Below, piece by piece: positions 55,324-64,000 of a stretch of 64,000 nucleotides of DNA. Source of the stretch: Leptospira langatensis. Lineage in GTDB: Bacteria; Spirochaetota; Leptospiria; Leptospirales; Leptospiraceae. Location of the stretch: assembly GCF_004770615.1 (NCBI RefSeq), contig NZ_RQER01000011.1, forward strand, positions 372,001-436,000, given 5' to 3'. Position numbers and translations under genes: made by a program. The stretch's first letter is position 1, and every line of letters starts with the position of its first letter. Below the pieces are notes generated by a model. It searched no databases. It was not told the origin of the DNA and worked only from the letters and a program-made list of their open reading frames with translations.

Positions 55324-58300
55324 ATGAGTCAGAAATATAGAAAACCGTTTTCTTCGAATATCGGAGAGGGGAAACGCGAGGGAAATTCGATCAAGAGAGC
55401 CGCGGAGTTCTTTCTGCTTCTTCTTTTAACGTTCGGAGTCCTCGATTGTAAGGGGACCAAGGTGGGAGGATTCGATTTTTCAGATATCTTCGACCTTGGG
55501 TTTTTCTCCGGAGGAAAGATATTCGGCGTGGATCCCAATATCCAACCTCCTTATAACAGTGTGGACAACGATGTCGCTACCATTCCTACCGACTTCGGCT
55601 CTACCACTCCTCAGGCAATTCTCTATATAAACTCCTTGGACAACGTGGATCGATATAAGGAATTAGAAATCCGATTCTCCGAGCCTATGAACAAGTCTCT
55701 GACTGAGGCGAATTTCTCGATCACTGGAACATCCGGAAACCTGTCCGGTCCGACTCCGGGAGGAGAATTCTATTGGATGAGTAGCCAAAAGCTTCGGTTC
55801 AATCCTTATAGAGAATTGAAACCTGCGGAGACCTATACTCTTACGATCACTTCTGATGCTCCTACTTTGGGAGGAGTTCCTCTGCAGACCTATACGGTTT
55901 CTTTTCGCACTACTGCAGATTATAGCTTAACGAATAAGATCACCCAAGGAGGCCAGTATACTCTGAACGGAACGAACGATATCACCTTCGATCAATCGGC
56001 TGCTCTCCAACTTTCTTCCAGCTTCACGAATCCTGTGGCAGGCGAGAATTATATCCAGTCCATCGTATTGAAGAAGTTGAGTTCCACAAATTACGAGCAG
56101 ATCTGCGCCTCTCCTCCTTGTTCTATGAGTGCCGCGATCGCCTTGAATTTAAGTACTTCTTCCATCGCTCCTACTGTCGGTGGGAATACTTATTATTACG
56201 AGATCCAGACAGCGAATGGAAAGATCTTCCGTAAATATTTCAGCTTTAATTATGGAAGGTTAGAAAACGCGGATAACGTTCTTCCTTATGTGGCAAACGG
56301 TGTGATGGACGAGGCGCAGATGCTTCCTTTCTTAGGAAAGGCCATCCAAAAGTATACGACTGGCGCATTTAAGATCCTGGATAGCACAGGAGTTCCACGT
56401 ACATTCCAAGAATTCCTATTAGGAATGCCTGATTATCCTAAGAAGAAAATGTATGAGAACGGTGCTTGGACAATCGGAGAAGCTTGTATTAAGCCGGACG
56501 GTCTCATGTCTGGAAACAACAACCTAAGCACTTTTCAGAACTACCAATATATTTCCGTATTCGGTTCCAAGCCTGGAGCGGAAGGAAGAGGGTATTGCTA
56601 CGTAAGACCTTCCCAATGCGGACCTACGGATAACGGAGGACCAAACGATAACGGTGCACCCTATGCACCGAATTCTTCTTGGAACTGGGCAGACTATAAC
56701 GCGTGTCAGGCGGGAAACCAGGCCAAGTGCCAAGCGATCACTCATTGGGGAGACCCAAATTGGAGTCTTTGTCATTATCCAACTGTTGCAAAACAGTATG
56801 ACGGATATACTTCCACAGTATTTGCTCCATTCGGTCGTCCGAAAGGAAAGATCAGCAGCATGTGCGACGACACTGTGGACATCAATAATGCAGTGAGTTG
56901 GATCGCTTGCTTTAAGACCTTCGGAGATGTTTCCGCGATCTCACCCGGGCCATTCTCCAAATACAGTGCCACTTTAAATATTACAGACCAAGGGATAGCA
57001 AACGGAAGTTCAGCAGTGAACATGGACGTGTATGTGACGGACATGAGACTTCCTTCCTTCGTAAAATGCGGGTCTACGAATTCTACTTACGGATGTTCCG
57101 CAGGAGTGGGAACTAAGTTAGGGAATGTGCAGGCGGATCTGAAAGTAAATCCGGGTGCGGGCGCGGTTGCGCCAGGACTCGGTCTGGATCTGAAATCACG
57201 TTATGTGGAAGTGGATCTTCTTGTGGTTTCCAGATTCGAAGATTGGTTCGGAACATTCATGGGGCCAGGGGCATTGCTCGTTTTTACTACGACGGCAAAG
57301 TTGAACTGGGATCCCGCGGTAGAAGGTGCATTGAACGGAAGCGGTTATGATTGGAATAATGTGCAATTGTCCAAGCCTCGCTTAGCAACTGCTCGCGCCA
57401 GAAATACTTTGAGCGTGACCTCCGATGGTCTCATCAATATGAATGTGAGGACACCTTTCGGGATCAACGATACGTACTTCCCGGATAATCCGAGCACTGC
57501 AGACATTCTTTCGAACACGAATAACTTCTTCGTTCTTCCTTGGTCCAACCCGAACCATTTGCCAATGGCGAATCTGTATCCGGGAGAAAATACTTCCGAC
57601 TTCATGTGGACTTCTCCTATGACTTACTTGGGAGGAAGCGAGCAGTTCGGAGATGTGGTTTCCGCGATCGTAGGAAGCCAATCCATCCAAGACATGGCCG
57701 GCACCACTGTTCCTCTCGTAAAACAGATCATCACCCAGTACATGTTGAAGGATATTGTGACTCGTATCGCTCCGAATGTATTGAACTCCGTGATCTCCGA
57801 TCTGAGAGATACAGGTGTTACCATTACCTTACCGGATTATCTTCCTGCGCCTTTAGGAAATTTCCCGCTCACAGTGAAGTTTAAACTGAATACGGATGCT
57901 ACGATCAAGCATGACGGAACGAATAAGGGACTCGTGACTTCTTTGGATTTCGCGTTTACAAGTTCGTATAGCCCGGCAGCAGGACTCCGGACACAGTCCG
58001 GAAAGACAGGAATGGTAACGACCCGGGCTTGGACCGCAGCAAATCCTCCTCCTTCTGCATATCAGTTCAGCCAGTCCGCAGCGAATCCTGGATTCTTGAT
58101 CTCTATGCATACGGATACCATCTCCCAAGCTGCCTTTCATCTTTGGAAGAGAAGGGGACTGGATATCGTTTTGAATAAGGCATTCATAGACGGAATGAAT
58201 GCGTTTGCCGGAGCGGATCCGTTATTTGCTCTTACAACTTCCTTCTTAAAGGCCTCTCCTTTAGTAACCATCCTCGTGCCCGGAAGAAATAAACTGCAAG

Positions 58301-59040
58301 GATTGAATTCATCCAATCAGATCGCTCCTCCTGTAAAGTCTTACGATGATATAGACATGGTAATGTCTCCGATCATGGCTCCGAATGTGAAATTCAAGCC
58401 AATGACTTCTTCGGGAGTTCCTAAGATGAGACTCTTCTTTACGGAGATGCAATTGCAGATCGTAGCTAAGAAGCCTGCTTCTTGTGCAGGACTCACCGAC
58501 GACGATCTTACCGATTGCCAAGCAGATACTAGAGCAAACGGATACCAACAAACATTGGGAACAGTCAGGATCAGCTTTGCAGCGGATGCGGACTTTAGGT
58601 TCAAGATGTTCTCGAATCCTACCAACAATCCGAATCTTGCCAACTTGAACGCGCTTCAAGTGATCTTGGATCCGAATAATAATTTGGATTACACTGTGGA
58701 AGTGTTGGAAGGATCCACGTATAATCCATTCGGATTGGATCCGGAAGGGATTAAATCCGTGATCTCTCCTTTGGTGACCACACTTGTGATCCCAATGGTG
58801 AATAGCATTATGAAAGAAATACCTATGCCGCCTACGATCACATTCCCTAAATTGAGAAACGCTGCTGCGACTTCCAGTCCGTTGAATCTCTCCACTGCGT
58901 GCGCTATCAGTGCGAAGAGTGATAAGGTCCAATTCTTTACCTTGAATACGCCTCAGGTATCGGATCCTTATCTATTGGGTGGAATGAGATTCGTAGGAGA
59001 TGCATTGGTGGATCCTTCTTCATTGATCGTCTGCCCTTAA
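55324..59040 (+). CDS. Very large lipoprotein with SbsA-like Ig domain
   Basis: 1238 residues from the ATG at 55324 (GAGGATTGGAA upstream); a GTG at 55273 overlaps the previous stop by 4 nt and is the alternative. A long basic n-region precedes FFLLLLLTFGVLDC (lipobox). Residues ~80-195 form an SbsA/Big_5-type Ig-like domain (LEIRFSEPMNKSLTEANFSIT, LKPAETYTLTITSDAPTLGG). The remainder is mostly beta-rich with Cys pairs (ICASPPC; CYVRPSQC; MCDDTV). It is probably surface- or periplasm-exposed; role unknown. A terminator follows. Confidence 0.78.
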   Translation: MSQKYRKPFSSNIGEGKREGNSIKRAAEFFLLLLLTFGVLDCKGTKVGGFDFSDIFDLGFFSGGKIFGVDPNIQPPYNSVDNDVATIPTDFGSTTPQAILYINSLDNVDRYKELEIRFSEPMNKSLTEANFSITGTSGNLSGPTPGGEFYWMSSQKLRFNPYRELKPAETYTLTITSDAPTLGGVPLQTYTVSFRTTADYSLTNKITQGGQYTLNGTNDITFDQSAALQLSSSFTNPVAGENYIQSIVLKKLSSTNYEQICASPPCSMSAAIALNLSTSSIAPTVGGNTYYYEIQTANGKIFRKYFSFNYGRLENADNVLPYVANGVMDEAQMLPFLGKAIQKYTTGAFKILDSTGVPRTFQEFLLGMPDYPKKKMYENGAWTIGEACIKPDGLMSGNNNLSTFQNYQYISVFGSKPGAEGRGYCYVRPSQCGPTDNGGPNDNGAPYAPNSSWNWADYNACQAGNQAKCQAITHWGDPNWSLCHYPTVAKQYDGYTSTVFAPFGRPKGKISSMCDDTVDINNAVSWIACFKTFGDVSAISPGPFSKYSATLNITDQGIANGSSAVNMDVYVTDMRLPSFVKCGSTNSTYGCSAGVGTKLGNVQADLKVNPGAGAVAPGLGLDLKSRYVEVDLLVVSRFEDWFGTFMGPGALLVFTTTAKLNWDPAVEGALNGSGYDWNNVQLSKPRLATARARNTLSVTSDGLINMNVRTPFGINDTYFPDNPSTADILSNTNNFFVLPWSNPNHLPMANLYPGENTSDFMWTSPMTYLGGSEQFGDVVSAIVGSQSIQDMAGTTVPLVKQIITQYMLKDIVTRIAPNVLNSVISDLRDTGVTITLPDYLPAPLGNFPLTVKFKLNTDATIKHDGTNKGLVTSLDFAFTSSYSPAAGLRTQSGKTGMVTTRAWTAANPPPSAYQFSQSAANPGFLISMHTDTISQAAFHLWKRRGLDIVLNKAFIDGMNAFAGADPLFALTTSFLKASPLVTILVPGRNKLQGLNSSNQIAPPVKSYDDIDMVMSPIMAPNVKFKPMTSSGVPKMRLFFTEMQLQIVAKKPASCAGLTDDDLTDCQADTRANGYQQTLGTVRISFAADADFRFKMFSNPTNNPNLANLNALQVILDPNNNLDYTVEVLEGSTYNPFGLDPEGIKSVISPLVTTLVIPMVNSIMKEIPMPPTITFPKLRNAAATSSPLNLSTACAISAKSDKVQFFTLNTPQVSDPYLLGGMRFVGDALVDPSSLIVCP

Positions 59041-59078
59041 GACTCCTCGCTATTTCGAAAAACCTCGCTATCGAAATG

Positions 59079-59113
59079 ACCGAAAGGGATTTTGCCCTTT
59101 CGGTATTTTTTTA
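59079..59113 (+). terminator. Rho-independent terminator
   Basis: ACCGAAAGGG (59079-59088) / CCCTTTCGGT (59095-59104), 6-nt loop, followed by ATTTTTTT. Confidence 0.9.
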
Positions 59114-59277
59114 TTTCCTAACAATCGTTAGAACGTGCTTTACATACTTTTAAAATATGCAATATTACTGCTTCTCCTACTCGCAGATAAAAATAGTGAG
59201 CGAGTAGTCATAAATTTTATCTCTTTTTGATAAATAGGTTGCAGGAATCGGGATAAGATAGGAAACGAAAGGCGTAT

Positions 59278-60855
59278 ATGACGTACTACCAGCTCTCTTG
59301 CTACTTGGTCGTGACGGTTCTAGTCTACCGTACGTTTCATAATCTAGTATTATACTTTAAAAACAGGAAGCAATCGTACCTTCTTTACTTCGCTTTACTG
59401 CAGGTAACATACGGAGCGTATCTGTTCTGTTTTACTCAAACCATCAATGTAGAAAATCCTGAAAAGGCACTTGTATGGGAGAGAATGGAGAACGCGTTCG
59501 TTCCTATATTTGCCACTTGTATTGCATTATTCGTGAATAATTATAAGAGGATCTTCAGTAAAGACTTCATTCTTCTATTCGTATTCTTAAACCTACTTCT
59601 TGCAGTACTTCTTTTTCACGATCCGAATGCGTACACGATCAGTGTGTCGCATCCAAGGATCTTTCCTGCGCTTGGGATCGTGATCTATGAAACGGATCAA
59701 CCGATCATTATGCAATACACCTACCTTTCCGGGATCTTGATGATCGTCTGGACCCTGATCAAGGTGACCACTCAGTTCTTAAAGAACCGTTTTCGGAATC
59801 GCTTCCTTCTCTATGGACTGATCCTTTTTTTTAGTAGCGTGATCGTGGATATCCTCGTTGCGAACGATATCCTTCCGATCCCGTATACGTCCCATTTTAG
59901 CTTTCTCGTCCTGATGTTCTCCGTGGATAGCTTCCTAACCGTGAATAAATCGGAGAGGGAGGTTCGTATCGAATTTAAGGAATCCGTCTCTAAATGGCTG
60001 AATAAGCCTGGAACTTCTCAATTTGCGAACCGGGAAAAAGAAGAGAGATCGGATCTAAGTGAGAAGGTGAATAAACCTTCTAAGGCCCAAAACTCCAAGA
60101 AGCTAAGAGTAAAAGTACTTGGTCCTTTGGAATTGGATCTGGATGGAAAGAAGATCTCGGCTGCGGAATATTCCAGTAAGAAGAAGCTCTTAAAACTGAT
60201 CAAACTTCTCCTGGTGCGCTATGGCAAGGGGATCCACAAAGAGGAATTACTCGAGAACCTTTGGCCCGGTATGTCCGAGAAGAATGCTCTGAATAGTCTG
60301 CATGCTTTGCTTTTCCGGCTTCGCAAAATCTTAGGGAATCCGGAAGCGGTAGTATTTGCAGAAGATAGATTGTATTTTCATCCGGAGCTAGTAGAGGCCG
60401 ATTTCGTCGAGTTCGAAAGGGAGTATGAGAAGGGAGGAAAACTTCTTCGCAATAAGAAAGAAGAAGAAGCGATCTCCGCTTATAGATCCGCTCAGGAATT
60501 GTACAAGGGTGACTTCTTTGAATTCGATCTATACTTCCCTGAATCGGAGCTCAAACGGGAATATTTAAGAAAGAACCTCATAGAGATCTATAAATGTCTC
60601 TGCGAGTTTGCGCAAAGATCGGGCGATGCTCCTTCCTTATTGTCGGATTCTGAAAGCTGGATCCGGTTGGACGATCTGGACGAAAGAGCTTGGAGATTTC
60701 ATTTCGAATCCTTGCAACTATTGGATAGAAAGAACGAGGCATTGCGTAAATTCGAGGATATGAAGAAGATCCTGAAAAAGGAATTAGGCGTAGAGCCCGA
60801 CCAAGAAACCGTTTCCTTGATCGAGAAAATCCGGGTCATCTCTCCTGTGAATTGA
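59278..60855 (+). CDS. Membrane-tethered BTAD/SARP-type transcriptional regulator
   Basis: 525 residues. About seven membrane helices in residues 1-225, a charged linker, then LRVKVLGPLELDLDGKKI (winged-helix start) with KKKLLKLIKLLLVRYGKGIHKEELLENLWPGMSEKNALNSLHALLFRLRKIL (~280-360) and a BTAD/TPR-like C-terminal domain (EFEREYEKGGKLLRNKKEEEAISAYRSAQELYKGDFFEFD; WRFHFESLQLLDRKNEALRKFEDM). It resembles SARP regulators of actinobacteria but is anchored in the membrane, so DNA binding is presumably coupled to a membrane signal. It precedes the TRAP uptake genes. Confidence 0.85.
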   Translation: MTYYQLSCYLVVTVLVYRTFHNLVLYFKNRKQSYLLYFALLQVTYGAYLFCFTQTINVENPEKALVWERMENAFVPIFATCIALFVNNYKRIFSKDFILLFVFLNLLLAVLLFHDPNAYTISVSHPRIFPALGIVIYETDQPIIMQYTYLSGILMIVWTLIKVTTQFLKNRFRNRFLLYGLILFFSSVIVDILVANDILPIPYTSHFSFLVLMFSVDSFLTVNKSEREVRIEFKESVSKWLNKPGTSQFANREKEERSDLSEKVNKPSKAQNSKKLRVKVLGPLELDLDGKKISAAEYSSKKKLLKLIKLLLVRYGKGIHKEELLENLWPGMSEKNALNSLHALLFRLRKILGNPEAVVFAEDRLYFHPELVEADFVEFEREYEKGGKLLRNKKEEEAISAYRSAQELYKGDFFEFDLYFPESELKREYLRKNLIEIYKCLCEFAQRSGDAPSLLSDSESWIRLDDLDERAWRFHFESLQLLDRKNEALRKFEDMKKILKKELGVEPDQETVSLIEKIRVISPVN

Positions 60856-60986
60856 AATGGTTTTGGAAACGCCGCACTATAAAATAAAACGGTCATTAGA
60901 TAAAAAATATTGGACGAGGGAATCGACTTCGGTAGCTTCTTCCAGAATCCCCCAAAATTCTAAGTAAAAAATAAGTTCCGACCAAA

Positions 60987-61988
60987 ATGAATATACGAAT
61001 CCTTTTATTTGTAACGATTGTTACAATAAGCCTAACGAACTGTTCTGTGGTGTATTGGGCTACCGGAAGAACCTTAAACTCTTATGCCCAAGATCATTTA
61101 GTCCCTCATTACCTTGCTTCCGATGATCTGGATGCGATATGCCAGGGGGGAACTGCACTCGGACCCTTGGTAGCTTCTTTCGAGAGAGCAGGTGCTTCCG
61201 TTGAATTGGCTACTATGGTGGCGCAAATGGGTGCCGGAGTATGTGCGGAAAGAAACGCGCAAGAAGCCGAATTGCTATATATAGGTGCGGTCCGAAAAGG
61301 AAGAGGGGATGAGGCTCTTGACAATCAGGCAAGACAGATCCGATTTCATGGGATTGCTGCCAAGAGATACGGGGATTCTTATCATCGCTTCTTACAACAT
61401 TTCGGAGAATGGAAAGGGAAATGTCCTTCTATTAGTGAGGATGAGGAATTATATTTCTTAGTGGGCCTTTCCTCGGGACTATTGGCCATCCTTCACGATT
61501 TTGCTTCTCAGGGACATGCGGGAATTACAAGGGATGTACCTAGCGTAGTGGTGCAGGCATCCAAATGTTTGGACCCTAAGAAATGGTGGGGAACTCCTCT
61601 CGCTTTGGAAGCTGTAGTTTGGTTGTCCGTTCCTGGAGCGACTCCAGAGGGAAAGGATCCTTTCAAGCAAATGGAAGAGGCAGTGAAATTGGGGGATCAG
61701 CAGGGAGTGCGCTTGGCAAGAGCGTTCCAGATCCAAGCGGTAGCCGGAAAAGGTGACACCGAAAAAATGAAGAAACTTATATTAGAACATTCTAAATCTG
61801 TAATGCAGCATCCTCCTAAAAAGGAGTATCTCTTTTTGGAGGCATTTGCAGAGAACTTATCTAGACACGAGTCTGATAAGATCTGGATGAAAGAGAAGGG
61901 TCACAGAGGTCCGATCAATTTCTCCTCCTTCCCCGGCAATAAAAAGAAAAACACTAAAGAAGAAGACGATCTTTTAAAAGATCTTTGA
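60987..61988 (+). CDS. TatT-like TRAP-associated lipoprotein
   Basis: 333 residues. Signal peptide LLFVTIVTISLTNC gives a lipobox Cys at 19. Remaining sequence is helical, with repeated Ala/Leu-rich pairs (AQMGAGVCAERNAQEAELLYIGAVRKGRGDEA; YFLVGLSSGLLAILHDFASQG) like the TPR-type fold of Treponema TatT. Next genes encode a substrate-binding protein and a TRAP-type permease, the TatT-TatP-TatQM order. Likely forms a complex with the binding protein at the inner membrane. No ribosome site is evident at the ATG. Confidence 0.6.
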   Translation: MNIRILLFVTIVTISLTNCSVVYWATGRTLNSYAQDHLVPHYLASDDLDAICQGGTALGPLVASFERAGASVELATMVAQMGAGVCAERNAQEAELLYIGAVRKGRGDEALDNQARQIRFHGIAAKRYGDSYHRFLQHFGEWKGKCPSISEDEELYFLVGLSSGLLAILHDFASQGHAGITRDVPSVVVQASKCLDPKKWWGTPLALEAVVWLSVPGATPEGKDPFKQMEEAVKLGDQQGVRLARAFQIQAVAGKGDTEKMKKLILEHSKSVMQHPPKKEYLFLEAFAENLSRHESDKIWMKEKGHRGPINFSSFPGNKKKNTKEEDDLLKDL

Positions 61989-62042
61989 GCAGGTTCTTGG
62001 ATGGCAAATGAAAATATAAGAACCCTAAGGAGAAAAAAAGAT

Positions 62043-63062
62043 ATGAAGAGCTTTCTCAAAATAACGGCAATTATTCTGGTACTACTAGGAATTTCCGCCG
62101 GAAACCGCCCTATGCAGGCAGCGGAAACCGTGGATAGATCCATGTGCGTATTCGACCCATCCGGCGCTCACGGTGACGTGTATAAAGCCGCACAAAGATA
62201 CCAAGCCCAAGCATTGAGCTGGGGAATCCGTTTGGATCTAAAGGCTTATACCGATGAGGTAGTTGCGAATTCGGATTTCAAAGCAGGCAAATGTCATCTA
62301 GCATTCTTGACTTCCTTAAGAGTAAGAGGTTATGTTCATGCTTCCGGTTCCCTGGAGGCAATCGGCGCACTTCCGAGCTACGACCTTCTTCATAAGACTA
62401 TCGAGTTGCTTGCGAGCCCTCAGGCGAGAAAGTTGAATGTGGACGGGGACTATGAAACTGTCGCAATGTTCCCAGGTGGAGCTGTCTACCTTCTTTTGAG
62501 GGACAAGAACTTGAAAGATATCAAGGATTTGGCCGGAAGAAAGATTGCAACTTTGACCTACGACCAGGCTGCGACTACGATGGTGGACGTTGTGGGTGCT
62601 TCTATGGTTCCGGCTGAGATCGCAACCTTTGCGGGAATCTTCAATAACGGTAGGGCAGACGCTTGTTATTCTCCTGCAATCGGGATCAAGCCTCTGGAAT
62701 TAATGAAAGGGATTTCTCCAAACGGAGGGATCGTTCGTTTTCCGATCGGACAATTGACCTTCCAGATCGTCGCTCGTCATAAGGATTTTGCGGACGGCTT
62801 TGGGAATTCTTCCAGAGCATGGGCCGCGACCCAATTCGACTCAATGCTTTCTTTGACCAAGAAGGCGGAGCAGGAGATCCCTGCCAAGTATTGGCTGGAA
62901 GTCCCGAAAGACCTACAGAAGAATTACTTCGAGAAATTTAGGGAAGTTAGGGTTAAGCTTAGGGACAAGAAGGTGTATCATCCTGCTATCCTTAAGTTGA
63001 TGAAACGTGTTCGTTGCAACGCGGATAAAGAAGCCGCAGAATGCTCGGACAATCTTGAATAA
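62043..63062 (+). CDS. TRAP-type solute-binding protein (TatP-like)
   Basis: 339 residues from the ATG at 62043 (AAGGAG upstream); the frame extends to 62001. Signal peptide IIILVLLGISAGNRPMQAAE-like hydrophobic start, cleaved after AQ/AA type site. Features: SMCVFDPSGAHGDVYKAAQRY, KAGKCHLAFLTSLRVRGY, DLAGRKIATLTYDQAATTMVD, GRADACYSPAIGIKPLELMKG. The IADLAGRKI-type turn and the ADAC...Ysp pocket fit DctP/TAXI-like binding proteins. Ligand unknown, though many TRAP proteins bind carboxylates. Confidence 0.7.
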   Translation: MKSFLKITAIILVLLGISAGNRPMQAAETVDRSMCVFDPSGAHGDVYKAAQRYQAQALSWGIRLDLKAYTDEVVANSDFKAGKCHLAFLTSLRVRGYVHASGSLEAIGALPSYDLLHKTIELLASPQARKLNVDGDYETVAMFPGGAVYLLLRDKNLKDIKDLAGRKIATLTYDQAATTMVDVVGASMVPAEIATFAGIFNNGRADACYSPAIGIKPLELMKGISPNGGIVRFPIGQLTFQIVARHKDFADGFGNSSRAWAATQFDSMLSLTKKAEQEIPAKYWLEVPKDLQKNYFEKFREVRVKLRDKKVYHPAILKLMKRVRCNADKEAAECSDNLE

Positions 63063-63084
63063 ATCCTAGAAACAAACAAATATA

Positions 63085-63107
63085 AGGTGGGAAATTCCTT
63101 CCCACCT
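63085..63107 (+). other. Intercistronic hairpin between binding-protein and permease genes
   Basis: AGGTGGGAA (63085-63093) / TTCCCACCT (63099-63107), 5-nt loop, no T-run. It may stabilise the 5' part of the message so that the binding protein is made in excess of the permease. Confidence 0.4.
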
Positions 63108-63143
63108 GAATTCAATCAATCGCGAATCTAGAGGTTATTTCGT

Positions 63144-64000
63144 ATGTGGAGAAAAGTCGTTTCCTGGGCGGTCCTATTCTTTCTTTTTGTTCCGCTTATT
63201 CAGAGTGGGAGTCAACTCATCCAAGCTAGACTATTAGGGCTTGGGGGAAGTATCTGGCCAAATTATGCCATGATCCGAAACGTATGCGTAGTCGATCCGA
63301 GTGCTGCTTCCGAAACAAAGGCAGAAGTAAGCGACGAGGACATGGCTGCTTTAGAAGGTCTTGGATTGGGAGAAGATACTTCTTCTAAGAACGCGGCTGC
63401 AAATTCCGCTCCGACTTCTACTCAGCTGGAACTTGCGCAACTGGCAACTAATTTAACTTGGACTCAGCTCGCATACTGCGGTGTGGAGAGAAGACTTTCC
63501 TGGCTGACCATATCGGCAATCGATTATATTCCGATGACAATGGTGGTGCTTCTACTTGTGGCGGGAACGGTTTCCACCACCAGAAGATACCATATCGCAC
63601 TTAGGAATCCGGAAAACTCCATAGAGGAGAAGGTTACTGAGTTCAGTCAGATCCTGGCAAATACGATCGTTTTAGTCTCTTCCGCATTCATGTATCCATT
63701 GCAGAAAGGTGTGGAAGCGCAGATCCAGGTCTTATGGATATTGGGGCTCGCACTTCTTTCCGGATTAAATATTTATAATTTAAAGAATCCTGTTTTTAAA
63801 TCCGGAGAAGGAAAACAGAATTCCAAGTTCTCTAATTCCTTGCTTTGTATTCCTTTGTATTGCTGGATGGCGATCGTATGCGGACTGTATTTCTTCTTGT
63901 ATGAACATCATCCTGCAGGACTCGCAATCTATTTACAAAAGCTGACAGCTCACGCTACACTTTACATCCAGATCGGTTTGTATGTTTGGACAGGAATTCT
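63144..64000 (+). CDS. TRAP transporter permease (TatQM-like), 3' truncated
   Basis: Open from the ATG at 63144 (GAGGTTATTTCGT upstream) to the right edge, 285 codons seen. An N-terminal helix (VVSWAVLFFLFVPLI), then an Ala/Ser/Glu-rich periplasmic or cytoplasmic insert (~48-105, ASETKAEVSDEDM and SKNAAANSAPTST), then several helices (YIPMTMVVLLLVAGTVSTTRRYHIAL; LWILGLALLSGLNIYNL; LLCIPLYCWMAIVCGLYFFLY). Consistent with the DctQ part of a fused DctQ-DctM permease, whose DctM part must lie beyond the window. Family call depends mainly on the gene order. Confidence 0.55.
   Translation, partial: MWRKVVSWAVLFFLFVPLIQSGSQLIQARLLGLGGSIWPNYAMIRNVCVVDPSAASETKAEVSDEDMAALEGLGLGEDTSSKNAAANSAPTSTQLELAQLATNLTWTQLAYCGVERRLSWLTISAIDYIPMTMVVLLLVAGTVSTTRRYHIALRNPENSIEEKVTEFSQILANTIVLVSSAFMYPLQKGVEAQIQVLWILGLALLSGLNIYNLKNPVFKSGEGKQNSKFSNSLLCIPLYCWMAIVCGLYFFLYEHHPAGLAIYLQKLTAHATLYIQIGLYVWTGI

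Noticed and set aside
58309..58932. 207-codon minus-strand frame inside the second giant lipoprotein gene
   Set aside because: Arg/His/Ile-rich shadow of the coding frame with no known motif; the plus-strand gene explains the DNA.

Overview
The window looks like a chromosomal segment of a Leptospira-type spirochaete of moderate G+C (by eye about 45%). This is inferred from the style of the genes: many lipoproteins with leptospiral lipoboxes, several large multidomain sensor kinases, leuCD with a divergent LysR regulator, a TatT/TatP/TatQM-like spirochaetal TRAP transporter, and many lineage-specific secreted proteins. I see no rRNA, tRNA, CRISPR array, insertion sequence or prophage. Most of the window is ordinary housekeeping and signalling DNA with a few notable islands.

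0-9.8 kb: metal-dependent hydrolases of the metallo-beta-lactamase (MBL) fold, an AraC regulator, DoxX, a stress pair (HdeD-like membrane protein and Hsp20), a LytS-type histidine kinase with its LytTR response regulator, a beta-CASP nuclease, a CRP/FNR-family regulator and an alpha/beta hydrolase. 9.8-17.8 kb (minus strand): a complete cbb3 cytochrome oxidase operon in the order ccoN-O-Q-P-G-H-I-S plus a DsbD_2/SafE-like membrane protein. Two genes of 50 codons or fewer, ccoQ (TTG start) and ccoS, were found by direct reading. CcoP is short and carries only one haem c motif. A consensus-like promoter overlapping an FNR-like dyad lies upstream of ccoN.

18-26.4 kb: a CoA-transferase, a hybrid kinase carrying two different kinase modules plus a LuxR-type regulator, a small barrel-like protein, ThiM, a PEBP-family protein and an AraC regulator. 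26.7-30.4 kb holds the most striking system: a Family 2A encapsulin shell gene (SrpI type) overlapping a cysteine desulfurase gene. The desulfurase has an N-terminal extension of about 120 residues that should be the shell-targeting domain. A convergent serine acetyltransferase gene follows. This is a sulfur-handling protein nanocompartment. A perfect 10-bp inverted repeat directly before the shell start codon would hide its ribosome binding site.

30.6-43 kb: a FadL-type outer membrane protein, a PAS kinase, a crotonase, small glycine-rich lipoproteins, a PlsC acyltransferase, leuCD/LysR, a lipase-like hydrolase and an Rrf2 regulator with its NAD(P)-binding partner. 43-51 kb: a discoidin-like lipoprotein, a lipoprotein with a Cox11-like copper-site motif, a MORN-repeat lipoprotein, a glycoside-hydrolase-like protein, an EamA transporter, a fatty acid desaturase and a membrane AraC regulator. 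51.7-59 kb: two very large adjacent lipoprotein genes, the second with an SbsA-type Ig-like domain. 59.3-64 kb: a membrane-tethered BTAD regulator followed by a TRAP-type uptake operon that runs off the right edge.
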